A DNA stretch of 32,250 bases from CAYQLK01 sp964426075 (lineage in GTDB: Bacteria > Patescibacteriota > Microgenomatia > CAYQLK01): contig CAYROP010000011.1 of NCBI GenBank assembly GCA_964426075.1, positions 1 to 32,250 of the forward strand. The letters are read 5' to 3'. Positions 15,528 to 21,966 of this stretch are shown here, piece after piece. A program made the translations under genes and the position numbers. The notes beneath the pieces are model-generated. The model was not told where the DNA came from. It was given only the letters and a program-made list of their open reading frames with translations, and made no database searches. Within the stretch, counting starts at the first letter, position 1, and every line of letters begins with the position of its first letter.

Positions 15528-16891
15528 AAGTTTTCAAACATAAAAAATTAATCCTTACACTCTGTTCTGTTTTAGTTTTTGGAATTGGTGTTTTTTCAGT
15601 CAAAAACGAAAAAATCTCAGGCATTGAACCATTTGCAACACTGAACTCTCACTATGTTTCAGAAGGGGATAGTTACTATAATGCCAACCCACTAGCGACT
15701 AATAGCACCGCTAAATATCGTAAAGAGATAGAAAAATATCAAAAACAAGCCAAAAAATGTATCGGTAATAACGATGTCGAATCGGAGCGCTGTATTAATC
15801 AATTAATGCGAGATTTGTCTGCAAAAAAGGGTGCCAGAGTATCCTTAGATGTAATTCAGCCTTTAGCCGAAGAGCATCCGTTTTTGCTTTCTTATAGTCA
15901 TGATTTGTCTCATACGATTGGCGACTTTGCAGTTAAGTATTTTGAAGATAGCCAGAATACTGAAGGTGTAGTTATGTCAATGGAGGGTTTTACTGAAGCT
16001 GAAATAAAATTAATTGATAGTCTAGGTAAAGCACTAGTCGATTGTGATGGATGGGGAGCCTTTGGTTGTTACCATGGAGTAATTGAAGTTGGTCTAGGTA
16101 AGCTTCCCGCCAAAGATCGAACAAGAGTTGTTCAAAAAGCCTGTATGGAAAACCCCGCCATCCAATCCAAACAGTATTTTATTAACCAGTGTCTACATTG
16201 GTTTGGCCATGGAATGGCAATTTTTACCGACCAAAGTCTTAATGAGACTTTGGCAATTTGCGATAGCTTAAGTCCAACATTTGGTAGTGATGAAGTTCAA
16301 CTTTGTCTATCTGGAACATTTCATGCTGGTAGTGTTCCAGGTACTAGTGATGTTGATTATTTATCTAATGTTAATAAACTCTACAATAAGGACGATGTTT
16401 ATTTTCCGTGTCTAGAAATTCCCGAAAAGTTTGTTGGTCAATGTTTCAGTCATGTTCCTGGTCGTACTGGTAGTCAGGATACTAAAGTAGTTTTTTCAAA
16501 CTGTGACAATATTCCAGAAAGTGATCCCAAGAAAAAAAGGAACTATATTCACAGGTGTTACGATTCAGGTGCTAATCTTCTTCTAGTTAACTCCAACCAC
16601 GATCCAAAAGTTGTAGTTGAAAGTTGCCAAAGAGATTCTAAAAAAGAGTTCAGAAAATATTGTTATGGTGGGGCCGTTAGATATTCAATACTTAGAGATC
16701 CGCTACTTAGTAACACAGTACCGTTTGAAATCTGCAAACTAGCAGAAACCGAGAACAAATCAAGTTGTTATATCGCTCTAGGTGCTGCTAATAATGAGAA
16801 CTACTTTGATGCCAAAATATTAATCGAATTTTGTCAAAAGGGTGAACCGGAATATATTGAAGATTGTTTGAAAAAAGATATTCCAGATTAA
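15524..16891 (+). CDS. Divergent His/Cys-rich membrane-anchored paralogue 8 of 8
   Basis: 455 residues with an anchor at about 7-25 and a longer N-terminal region than the other copies without cupredoxin. The motifs are SHDLSH (H126, H130), GCYHG (C182, H184) and CLHWFGHG (C223, H225, H229). The distance between HxxxH and CxHG is about 52 residues instead of about 26-28, so an insertion is present there. The fourth motif has changed: the usual FME is FHA (C261 to A268), so the near-invariant Glu is lost and a His gained. Five Cys-paired segments follow. It is 5 bases upstream of the cupredoxin lipoprotein gene, so the two are surely co-transcribed. The changed fourth motif points to a specialised role or altered metal site; this is inference. 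Confidence 0.75.
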   Translation: MKVFKHKKLILTLCSVLVFGIGVFSVKNEKISGIEPFATLNSHYVSEGDSYYNANPLATNSTAKYRKEIEKYQKQAKKCIGNNDVESERCINQLMRDLSAKKGARVSLDVIQPLAEEHPFLLSYSHDLSHTIGDFAVKYFEDSQNTEGVVMSMEGFTEAEIKLIDSLGKALVDCDGWGAFGCYHGVIEVGLGKLPAKDRTRVVQKACMENPAIQSKQYFINQCLHWFGHGMAIFTDQSLNETLAICDSLSPTFGSDEVQLCLSGTFHAGSVPGTSDVDYLSNVNKLYNKDDVYFPCLEIPEKFVGQCFSHVPGRTGSQDTKVVFSNCDNIPESDPKKKRNYIHRCYDSGANLLLVNSNHDPKVVVESCQRDSKKEFRKYCYGGAVRYSILRDPLLSNTVPFEICKLAETENKSSCYIALGAANNENYFDAKILIEFCQKGEPEYIEDCLKKDIPD

Positions 16892-16896
16892 ATATT

Positions 16897-17289
16897 ATGA
16901 AGATTAAAAAGATAGTATTATTAATAGTTCCTCTCTTCATTTTTGGTTGTAGCTCTTCAGATAGTATAGATAATGCTGATGAATCGCCTAAGCCCCCACT
17001 AATTACCCAGTCAGGAGAAGTTGTTATAGTAATGACTTCTGACGGATATATTCCTGATGAGATAAAAATTACAAAAGGAACTAAGGTTACCTTTAAAAAT
17101 TCTGACACCTTTTACCATTGGCCAGCTTCTGATCTTCACCCCTCTCACAGTCAATATGCTGACTTTGACCCTCGCAAAACTGTAGAGCCGGGCCAGTCGT
17201 GGAGTTTTGTTTTTGATAAAGTTGGCGAGTGGGGGATGCATGATCATATTTCTCCATATATGATCGGAAAAATTCATGTGGTTGAGTAA
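16897..17289 (+). CDS. Cupredoxin-like lipoprotein
   Basis: The 130-residue protein has a lipobox ending at Cys18 (PLFIFGC), so it is probably a lipid-anchored protein outside the cytoplasmic membrane. The single domain (about 41-130) has the cupredoxin strand pattern and the motif HWPASDLHPSH (H74, H81, H84), then GMHDHISPYM with H115, H117 and M122. The position of the usual blue-copper Cys is Asp116, so a type 1 site is unlikely, although a His-rich copper site is plausible. It matches the N-terminal domain of the fusion protein at 7887-9338 closely. I chose the ATG at 16897 because it gives a correct lipoprotein signal and follows the previous stop by 5 bases; an upstream in-frame ATG at 16864 would overlap that gene. 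It is the last gene of the plus-strand run. Confidence 0.8.
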   Translation: MKIKKIVLLIVPLFIFGCSSSDSIDNADESPKPPLITQSGEVVIVMTSDGYIPDEIKITKGTKVTFKNSDTFYHWPASDLHPSHSQYADFDPRKTVEPGQSWSFVFDKVGEWGMHDHISPYMIGKIHVVE

Positions 17290-17307
17290 ATATTAGTTTT
17301 CAATAAA

Positions 17308-17341
17308 GAAAAAGCCCAGCTGCACAAAGTGCAGCTGGGCT
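17308..17341 (-). terminator. Strong intrinsic terminator of the HExxH protease gene
   Basis: A perfect 13-bp stem with an AAA loop lies at 17313-17341 (left arm AGCCCAGCTGCAC). On the minus strand it is followed by TTTTTCTTT, making a classical rho-independent terminator 12 bases after the protease stop. On the plus strand the flank is not U-rich, so termination of the paralogue operon here would be weaker, although the stem may still protect that transcript's end. Confidence 0.85.
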
Positions 17342-17352
17342 GATGTACCTCC

Positions 17353-18534
17353 TTACTTGTAGCCGTTTGAACGGTAAAGCTCAAACTGCTCGTAGAACTC
17401 TGTCGATGTCACTCCAAAGGATTGGAGTGTCGAGGTGTGCCAGTCTTGACCCGTCGCCCTAAGGCTACAGTAAGTCAAAAGCTTCGCAGGCTTGCCATCC
17501 GATAGTTTGTCGGCTGCAAGAGCTGCAAGGTCGTACCTCAGTCTTGTTGCTTGTGTTTCGTACGCACTCAAAGCCTCAGGCGGATTGGTTCTGATGTTTT
17601 GTTCCCACGAAAGCCGCGAAGCTTCAATGGGTGTCCCGTTTGAGTAGGACAAAACAAGACTTGCCACAAATTCTGCCGCACCCTCCGTCAGCCAATTGGG
17701 TGTATTGTAGTAAGCGAAGAACTCGCCCCACTGCAAACAACCAACTGAAATCTGGAGAACATGATAGTACTCGTGAGCCAGTATCTTAATTTTGTCATTC
17801 TTGCTCAACGAAGACCAGTTGCTGTCAATGGTGATACAAAGACCACCAGGGTACGCCACGTATTGTCCACCGTTCAAGCAACCTTGCTGTAGAGTCTTAA
17901 CTTCTGTTTGATCATCAACGGCATAGCCGAGATTCTCAGCAAAGAAGTGGTGAGCAAACGCAACTGCAGTTACAATCAGCTCGCGGTCCTCATCTGTAGT
18001 AGATGAAGTAAACACAAAGCTGACATTTCCCGGAATTGGTGGAACTTGGACAATTTCCGCTTGCGCCTCCGATAGGCTTTCGCCTACCGAATGAGCAAAA
18101 ATCAGCGGTTGGTTGAGAGTAAGAATGTTCACACCGCGGTTTGGTCGTCTCTCGAACCCAACAGCGATGACTTGAAGTGATTCGCTAGTTTGTGCCCCAA
18201 AGTTGAGCGTGAACCGCGCACCAACCATGTATTCACTTGCGCCGCCAACAACAATTGTGGTTGCTCCTGGTTGGGTCGAGTCCTGAAGCGAGGACACAAA
18301 CTTTGGACGAACAGTGGGAACCGCAGTAGGTGTTGGAGTTTGTGTCGGTTCTGGGATTGTCGTCGGAGTAGACGTGGGTGTCGAGGTAGAGGTGGCAGTT
18401 GGGCTAGCGACCACATCTTCGTTCTCTTCGACACCAGCCGAACAAGAAGCAAAAGATGCCGGTGCAAGAACCAGAGCCACAAGTACCAGTAGGATGGCGC
18501 CGTAAACGGCAGAGGTGCGGCCTTTGATTCGCAC
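17353..18534 (-). CDS. Secreted HExxH zinc metalloprotease (gluzincin-like)
   Basis: GTG start, 393 residues. A signal peptide (about 1-30, ending ASFASCS, possibly a lipoprotein Cys) is followed by a Thr/Pro/Ser-rich linker (about 43-74), a beta-rich domain and a peptidase domain. HEYYH gives zinc ligands H254 and H258 with catalytic E255. NWLTEGAAEF, 26 residues later, gives the likely third ligand E284, the gluzincin arrangement of peptidase MA-like enzymes. Base and codon use are visibly more GC-rich than in all neighbours. The gene has its own consensus promoter, a strong AAGGAG Shine-Dalgarno sequence 8 bases before the GTG, and its own terminator. This independent architecture and composition suggest acquisition by horizontal transfer. 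Substrate unknown; the linker suggests display away from the membrane. Confidence 0.8.
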   Translation of the reverse strand: MRIKGRTSAVYGAILLVLVALVLAPASFASCSAGVEENEDVVASPTATSTSTPTSTPTTIPEPTQTPTPTAVPTVRPKFVSSLQDSTQPGATTIVVGGASEYMVGARFTLNFGAQTSESLQVIAVGFERRPNRGVNILTLNQPLIFAHSVGESLSEAQAEIVQVPPIPGNVSFVFTSSTTDEDRELIVTAVAFAHHFFAENLGYAVDDQTEVKTLQQGCLNGGQYVAYPGGLCITIDSNWSSLSKNDKIKILAHEYYHVLQISVGCLQWGEFFAYYNTPNWLTEGAAEFVASLVLSYSNGTPIEASRLSWEQNIRTNPPEALSAYETQATRLRYDLAALAADKLSDGKPAKLLTYCSLRATGQDWHTSTLQSFGVTSTEFYEQFELYRSNGYK

Positions 18535-18542
18535 TTGGACAT

Positions 18543-18548
18543 CTCCTT
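18543..18548 (-). promoter_or_regulatory. Consensus Shine-Dalgarno site of the protease gene
   Basis: The minus strand reads AAGGAG, 8 bases before the GTG at 18534. It decides this GTG start over a longer upstream frame. It is notable because no other gene in the window has a comparably clear ribosome binding site. Confidence 0.8.
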
Positions 18549-18598
18549 AGTGGATTTAAGGTACTCGCATCCACCATTAACTGGTGTTACGTGCAAAG

Positions 18599-18627
18599 AT
18601 TATACCATACTATAGGATTCTTTTCAA
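18599..18627 (-). promoter_or_regulatory. Sigma70-type promoter of the protease gene
   Basis: On the minus strand TTGAAA (18627-18622) and TATAAT (18604-18599) are separated by exactly 17 bases, close to the housekeeping consensus. Transcription would begin near 18592, giving a leader of about 58 nt that contains the Shine-Dalgarno site. This is the best full promoter I can see in the window. Confidence 0.75.
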
Positions 18628-18672
18628 GAAAAGAATCCTCTCTACGAGTAGGATTGCAACCAAAATAATCCT
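18614..18672. repeat. Palindrome and repeated half-sites over the -35, possible operator
   Basis: A perfect inverted repeat with 12-base arms (AGGATTCTTTTC) and a 2-base centre spans 18614-18639 and covers the -35 element. A second, looser pair AGGATT (18650-18655) and AATCCT (18667-18672) follows upstream. The half-site therefore occurs four times in alternating orientation. A CGAGTAGG sequence also occurs twice (near 18645 and 18678). This looks like a repressor or activator binding region, or less likely a hairpin in an upstream transcript. No regulator gene is nearby. Confidence 0.5.
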
Positions 18673-18693
18673 TTCTTCGAGTAGGGTTAATAT

Positions 18694-18719
18694 CAAAAAA
18701 TCTTCTCTGCAGAGAAGAT
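18694..18719 (-). terminator. Intrinsic terminator of the FYP-Hint gene
   Basis: A 20-base palindrome (18700-18719, arm ATCTTCTCTG) followed on the minus strand by TTTTTT lies about 40 bases after the stop of the FYP-Hint gene. The sequence can form a 7-bp stem with a CTGCAG loop. It would end the prepilin/FYP-Hint transcript before the protease promoter. Confidence 0.7.
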
Positions 18720-18759
18720 CATTCTAAAAAATGAGTTTGGGATAAAATTTGGATAAAAA

Positions 18760-20121
18760 CTACTGCTTACCGTTATGAACTAGGACACCGTCGGCAAAAT
18801 AGTTGTGATTTTCTGATTGCAGATGCAAATTATAAACAGTGTTAGTGCTAAGCCTAAATTCAATATCATAAACAACAACTTCTTGTCCTGTGCTACTTGT
18901 CATTACATCACCAACTTTTAGCTCATCAGCCCGAGTCCAAGCTTTATTATTAACCCAAATCCTATGATTTGTTGTGACTTTAAGTGATCCGTTTACGATT
19001 AGATAGTCTGGGTAGTTAGGGTGAGTATATTTTTCAACAACTGTATTGGCAACATTTTTGTTGGTACTTAAATCATAAGACATCACAACTTCCCCTCGAT
19101 TTATATCTTCAATATTTTTACTAGTTCCATCAGCCATCAATACCTTGGTTCCTTCCAAGAAACATCCAGGATAAAACGATTGGTATGGATAAAACCCTGG
19201 GTAAAAAGACGGATAAAATCCAAAGTATGGACTAAACCCAGGATAAAACGATTGGTATGGATAAAACCCAGGATAAAACGCTGGGTAGAAAGTTTGATAC
19301 GGATAGAACGATGGATAAAATGCTGGATAGAATGTCTGGTAAGGATAGAAAGCCGGATAAAAAGACGGATAAAATGTTGGGTAAAACGCCGGGTAGAATG
19401 TTTGATAAGGATAGAAAGCCGGATAGAAAGCCGGATAGAAAGCCGGATAGAAAGCCGGATAGAAAGCCGGATAGAAACCAGGGTAGAATCCCGGATAGAA
19501 CGATGGATAGAACGATGGATAAAATGTCGAATAACACGGCGTTTGAGCATAACAGGCGGCATCAGAGGGTGACTGGTCGTATTCAGCATCGTTTAGATTG
19601 GTAAAATCAGCGTGTAAAGCATTCGGTCTTATGTAATTAGCCGAACAGCTTGACGAGGTTTGGAGGATTGCTGTTCCACCTTGGGTTGTGGTTGCATAAT
19701 CATTAGGCGAAAGGTCGCCATCCTGGTCGTATAAACAAAGATATTTTTGCGTCACTTGTGCCCCGGTTGCGTTAAACAAGGTTGTGCTAGCGCTTCTAGT
19801 AATCGAAGATCCTGGACCCCAGACTAGCGTGACACCCGGATTAATGGTCATACTTCCACTCGTAATATTAATTCCGCTTCCATCAGCGCCTAACACCTTT
19901 ATAGTTGTAGATCCGTTAACCAGCCCATTTGTAGGAATACTACAGTCACCACTTACAGTCAGTGTCCCACTTTTTGGAACTGTACAGTCCACAGCAAACG
20001 TTCGGTTTACGTTGATAAACAAGTAGGCGATGATAAATAACATTGTCACCACAGCAATAGCGCAAATAGCAAAAAGTCTATTTCTTAATAAAATGGTTTG
20101 CGTTCCTAGTTGGGTTTCCAT
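18760..20121 (-). CDS. FYP-repeat surface protein with C-terminal Hint autoprocessing domain
   Basis: 453 residues. A membrane/signal segment (about 14-43) leads to a secreted domain (about 44-197) with beta-helix-like strands and a DQDGD motif that resembles a calcium loop. Next is an aromatic repeat (about 198-318) built from FYPx units, with FYPYQT/FYPYQS as a higher-order spacer. The last part (320-453) is a Hint domain: Cys320 directly after FYPG, GTKVLMADG, a TTNH block-B motif, and the end VHN with H449 and N450, three residues before the stop. Hint domains cleave before their Cys through a thioester. With Gly after the final Asn instead of Cys/Ser/Thr, ordinary splicing is unlikely, so cleavage or transfer of the repeat region to another nucleophile is the better guess. 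ATG overlaps the prepilin stop (TAATG). Confidence 0.75.
   Translation of the reverse strand: METQLGTQTILLRNRLFAICAIAVVTMLFIIAYLFINVNRTFAVDCTVPKSGTLTVSGDCSIPTNGLVNGSTTIKVLGADGSGINITSGSMTINPGVTLVWGPGSSITRSASTTLFNATGAQVTQKYLCLYDQDGDLSPNDYATTTQGGTAILQTSSSCSANYIRPNALHADFTNLNDAEYDQSPSDAACYAQTPCYSTFYPSFYPSFYPGFYPGFYPAFYPAFYPAFYPAFYPAFYPYQTFYPAFYPTFYPSFYPAFYPYQTFYPAFYPSFYPYQTFYPAFYPGFYPYQSFYPGFSPYFGFYPSFYPGFYPYQSFYPGCFLEGTKVLMADGTSKNIEDINRGEVVMSYDLSTNKNVANTVVEKYTHPNYPDYLIVNGSLKVTTNHRIWVNNKAWTRADELKVGDVMTSSTGQEVVVYDIEFRLSTNTVYNLHLQSENHNYFADGVLVHNGKQ
19166..19530 (-). repeat. Tandem DNA repeat encoding FYPx units
   Basis: A 12-base unit coding for Phe-Tyr-Pro-Ala/Ser/Gly is repeated across this stretch. 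The copies around 19411-19480 are almost identical (GGATAGAAAGCC on the plus strand), and the rest vary more. Longer periods arise from the FYPYQT/S spacer. The near-identical block suggests recent expansion by slippage or recombination, so copy number may differ among strains. Confidence 0.85.
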
Positions 20122-20984
20122 TACTTAATTACAATTACCGGAGAGACTGTACCTCCATTGTTGTCATTAACTGTCATATGTAATTCATAACTCGAGTCAT
20201 GAGTTCCAGAAACTGTGATTGTTTTTGCCCAAACATCTTTATAAACACCGTTACTAACGGTGGCAGATGTTTGATCGAGTTGATAAACCTGCGAAGTAGT
20301 TCCGTCAAGCACATAGTAGACACTTACATCAGTAATCGGAAAATCAGACCATGCCTTTATTGTTAGAATTTGTTCCCCCCCATTCGTCACATCCAACGGG
20401 TCAAAGTCAACCTGAATAACTCTCGGATACGTGGACGAGGATCCAAAATAAGAGATTTTTCCGCCTGGCAATGGCACTGGTGTTGGAGTCGGTGTAGGCG
20501 TTGGTGCAGGTGTAAAAGTCGATAAAGTACTATTACCACTAGCAATTCCCGCATCAAAAGTTCCGTTTGGTCCACACCCCGCTCCACAAGCCAAGGTTTC
20601 AGGTGGTGTACCTTCAAAATCAGCATACAGCTGATAACTAGTTCCATCCGTACTTACATAAGAATAAGTGTGGCCTTCAGTTGGATCTTGGGGGACATTA
20701 CTTAGATATCCAGGCCAGCTTCCGCCCCAAGGCGCGCCAGTGATTTGATTATCAACAGTCGATAGAGGATATATATTATTAGCTACGCGATATGCTTCCA
20801 AAGCTGTCTGCACAGCTTTCAAATCCGATGCTCTCTGCGTATTTCTTGTTTGCTGAAGTTGTCTTGCAGGATTAACTGCCACCAAAACCAATGTAATTAG
20901 TATTCCCAAAATACCTACGACAACCAAAACCTCAATCAAGGTAAAACCAAGCCTATTCTTTATTCTCAATACAGCCTTATTCAC
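20121..20984 (-). CDS. Type IV/type II pseudopilin-like prepilin with C-terminal Ig-like domain
   Basis: GTG start, 287 residues. The class III signal has the prepilin peptidase site G13-F14 (LGFTLIEVLVVVG, with the conserved Glu at +5), followed by the standard hydrophobic helix and the NTQRASDLKAVQTALEAYRVANNIYP segment typical of pseudopilins. A globular pilin head with paired Cys (LACGAGCG) follows, then a Thr/Pro linker (about 158-172) and an extra beta-sandwich domain of about 115 residues. It should be cut by a prepilin peptidase and assembled into a pilus or pseudopilus. The last base of its TAA is the first base of the FYP-Hint ATG, so the two proteins are translationally coupled and probably function together at the surface. 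No prepilin peptidase is encoded in this window. Confidence 0.85.
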   Translation of the reverse strand: MNKAVLRIKNRLGFTLIEVLVVVGILGILITLVLVAVNPARQLQQTRNTQRASDLKAVQTALEAYRVANNIYPLSTVDNQITGAPWGGSWPGYLSNVPQDPTEGHTYSYVSTDGTSYQLYADFEGTPPETLACGAGCGPNGTFDAGIASGNSTLSTFTPAPTPTPTPTPVPLPGGKISYFGSSSTYPRVIQVDFDPLDVTNGGEQILTIKAWSDFPITDVSVYYVLDGTTSQVYQLDQTSATVSNGVYKDVWAKTITVSGTHDSSYELHMTVNDNNGGTVSPVIVIK

Positions 20985-21050
20985 TTATTTTTTTTGTGCA
21001 CAGTTACTATATCTAATAGTAGCATTTTTTAAAATCAATTTACAGATTTT

Positions 21051-21902
21051 TCAAATTATTGCCTCAACTATCTTTTTGGCAACATTTATCCCTGTCGTTT
21101 GTATAAACGATCCAAACTGAGGACTTAAATTGGCTTCGATAAAAAAATAGTTATTATTTTCATCAATCAAAACATCAAATCCAACCAAGTCCGCACCTAA
21201 ATATGTCCGAATTTTCTGAGCATCTTTTACGATTCTTTCATCAACGCCTTCAACTTTATCCATACCCTTAACCGCTAATCTGTTTTCTTCGCGAATATGC
21301 ATGTGTCTACTAACACACCCCAAAATTTCGTTACCTAAAACCAAGACTCTCAAGTCTTGTTCCGCCTTGGTATATTCCTGAAAAATATACTGGCTCAAAT
21401 CCAACCCATCCAATCTCCTAACTAACTGACTTTCGTTTTCAATTAAAAAATTCCCCTTTGATCTACTGCTTAACCTTTTTTTAATCACCATCGGGAAACC
21501 AATCTCCTTTTTGGCCAAATCAACATTTTCAATAATTGTTTTTGGAGTTGATACATCTATTTTTTCAAAAACCTGATTCTGGAAATATTTATCTTCGTAG
21601 TCAGGTGAAAACTGATTTAAACAGTCAAAATCCAAACAGATATTACTTTCAAACCTTTCACATAAATATTTAACAACCCAGTTATATTCAATCGAAGTAT
21701 CGTCCGCATCCCATGGCCACCTAATAATTATTTTATCCTCTGCCAAAAACCGAACCTCATTATCTACATTCATTAACCGATTATTAGTTAGTTTTAGATC
21801 CTCATAAAATATTATTGTTGAGTCGCAACCCAATTTTTTAGCCTCGCCGACGATAATTGGTGCAGATATATCTTTATGGGTAGCAAAAATATATAATTTC
21901 AT
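21051..21902 (-). CDS. RimK-like ATP-grasp ligase
   Basis: 283 residues, no signal, cytoplasmic. The ATP-grasp pattern is visible: FPMVIKKRLSSRSKGN (ATP-binding Lys and flexible loop), YIFQEYTKAEQDLRVLVLG, and the metal-binding end VGFDVLIDENNNYFFIEANLSPQF with its Asp, Glu and Asn. The family joins a carboxylate to an amine or thiol through an acylphosphate; RimK relatives add amino acids to proteins or cofactors. The N-terminal domain (about 1-95) is not a typical RimK one, so the substrate is open. Downstream genes in the same direction are the prepilin and FYP-Hint genes, after a 66-base gap, so they may be separately transcribed. It is divergent from the metallopeptidase at 21967. Confidence 0.75.
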   Translation of the reverse strand: MKLYIFATHKDISAPIIVGEAKKLGCDSTIIFYEDLKLTNNRLMNVDNEVRFLAEDKIIIRWPWDADDTSIEYNWVVKYLCERFESNICLDFDCLNQFSPDYEDKYFQNQVFEKIDVSTPKTIIENVDLAKKEIGFPMVIKKRLSSRSKGNFLIENESQLVRRLDGLDLSQYIFQEYTKAEQDLRVLVLGNEILGCVSRHMHIREENRLAVKGMDKVEGVDERIVKDAQKIRTYLGADLVGFDVLIDENNNYFFIEANLSPQFGSFIQTTGINVAKKIVEAII

Positions 21903-21966
21903 TTTTTTAGATAAACATTTATCCTAGCTTATAGTATTATACTTATTCTAATAATCAAAAATTACA
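21903..21966. promoter_or_regulatory. Divergent promoter region, ATP-grasp and metallopeptidase genes
   Basis: The 64-base gap contains TATACT on the plus strand at 21938-21943, 23 bases before the ATG at 21967. It also has TATAAG on the minus strand at 21933-21928, 25 bases before the ATG at 21902. Both are plausible -10 elements; -35 elements are unclear and no Shine-Dalgarno sequence is seen. Confidence 0.35.

Noticed and set aside
3721..16891. Multihaem cytochrome c reading of the Cys/His-rich paralogues
   Set aside because: The motifs are CxHG and CxHxxGH. The CxxCH haem-binding motif does not occur as a repeated feature in any of the eight proteins.
18129..18596. Minus-strand open frame overlapping the 5' part of the protease gene
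   Set aside because: It lies in another frame of the protease gene, has no recognisable domain, and its start lies at the promoter just downstream of the -10 box. The Shine-Dalgarno site and GTG clearly belong to the protease.
19166..19530. CRISPR-like array
   Set aside because: The short repeats have no spacers and are in frame with a protein of FYPx units; they are coding tandem repeats.
19180..19604. Long plus-strand and alternate-frame open frames over the FYP region
   Set aside because: They are low-complexity shadows of the 12-base repeat; the minus-strand frame is the one with a signal segment and a Hint domain.
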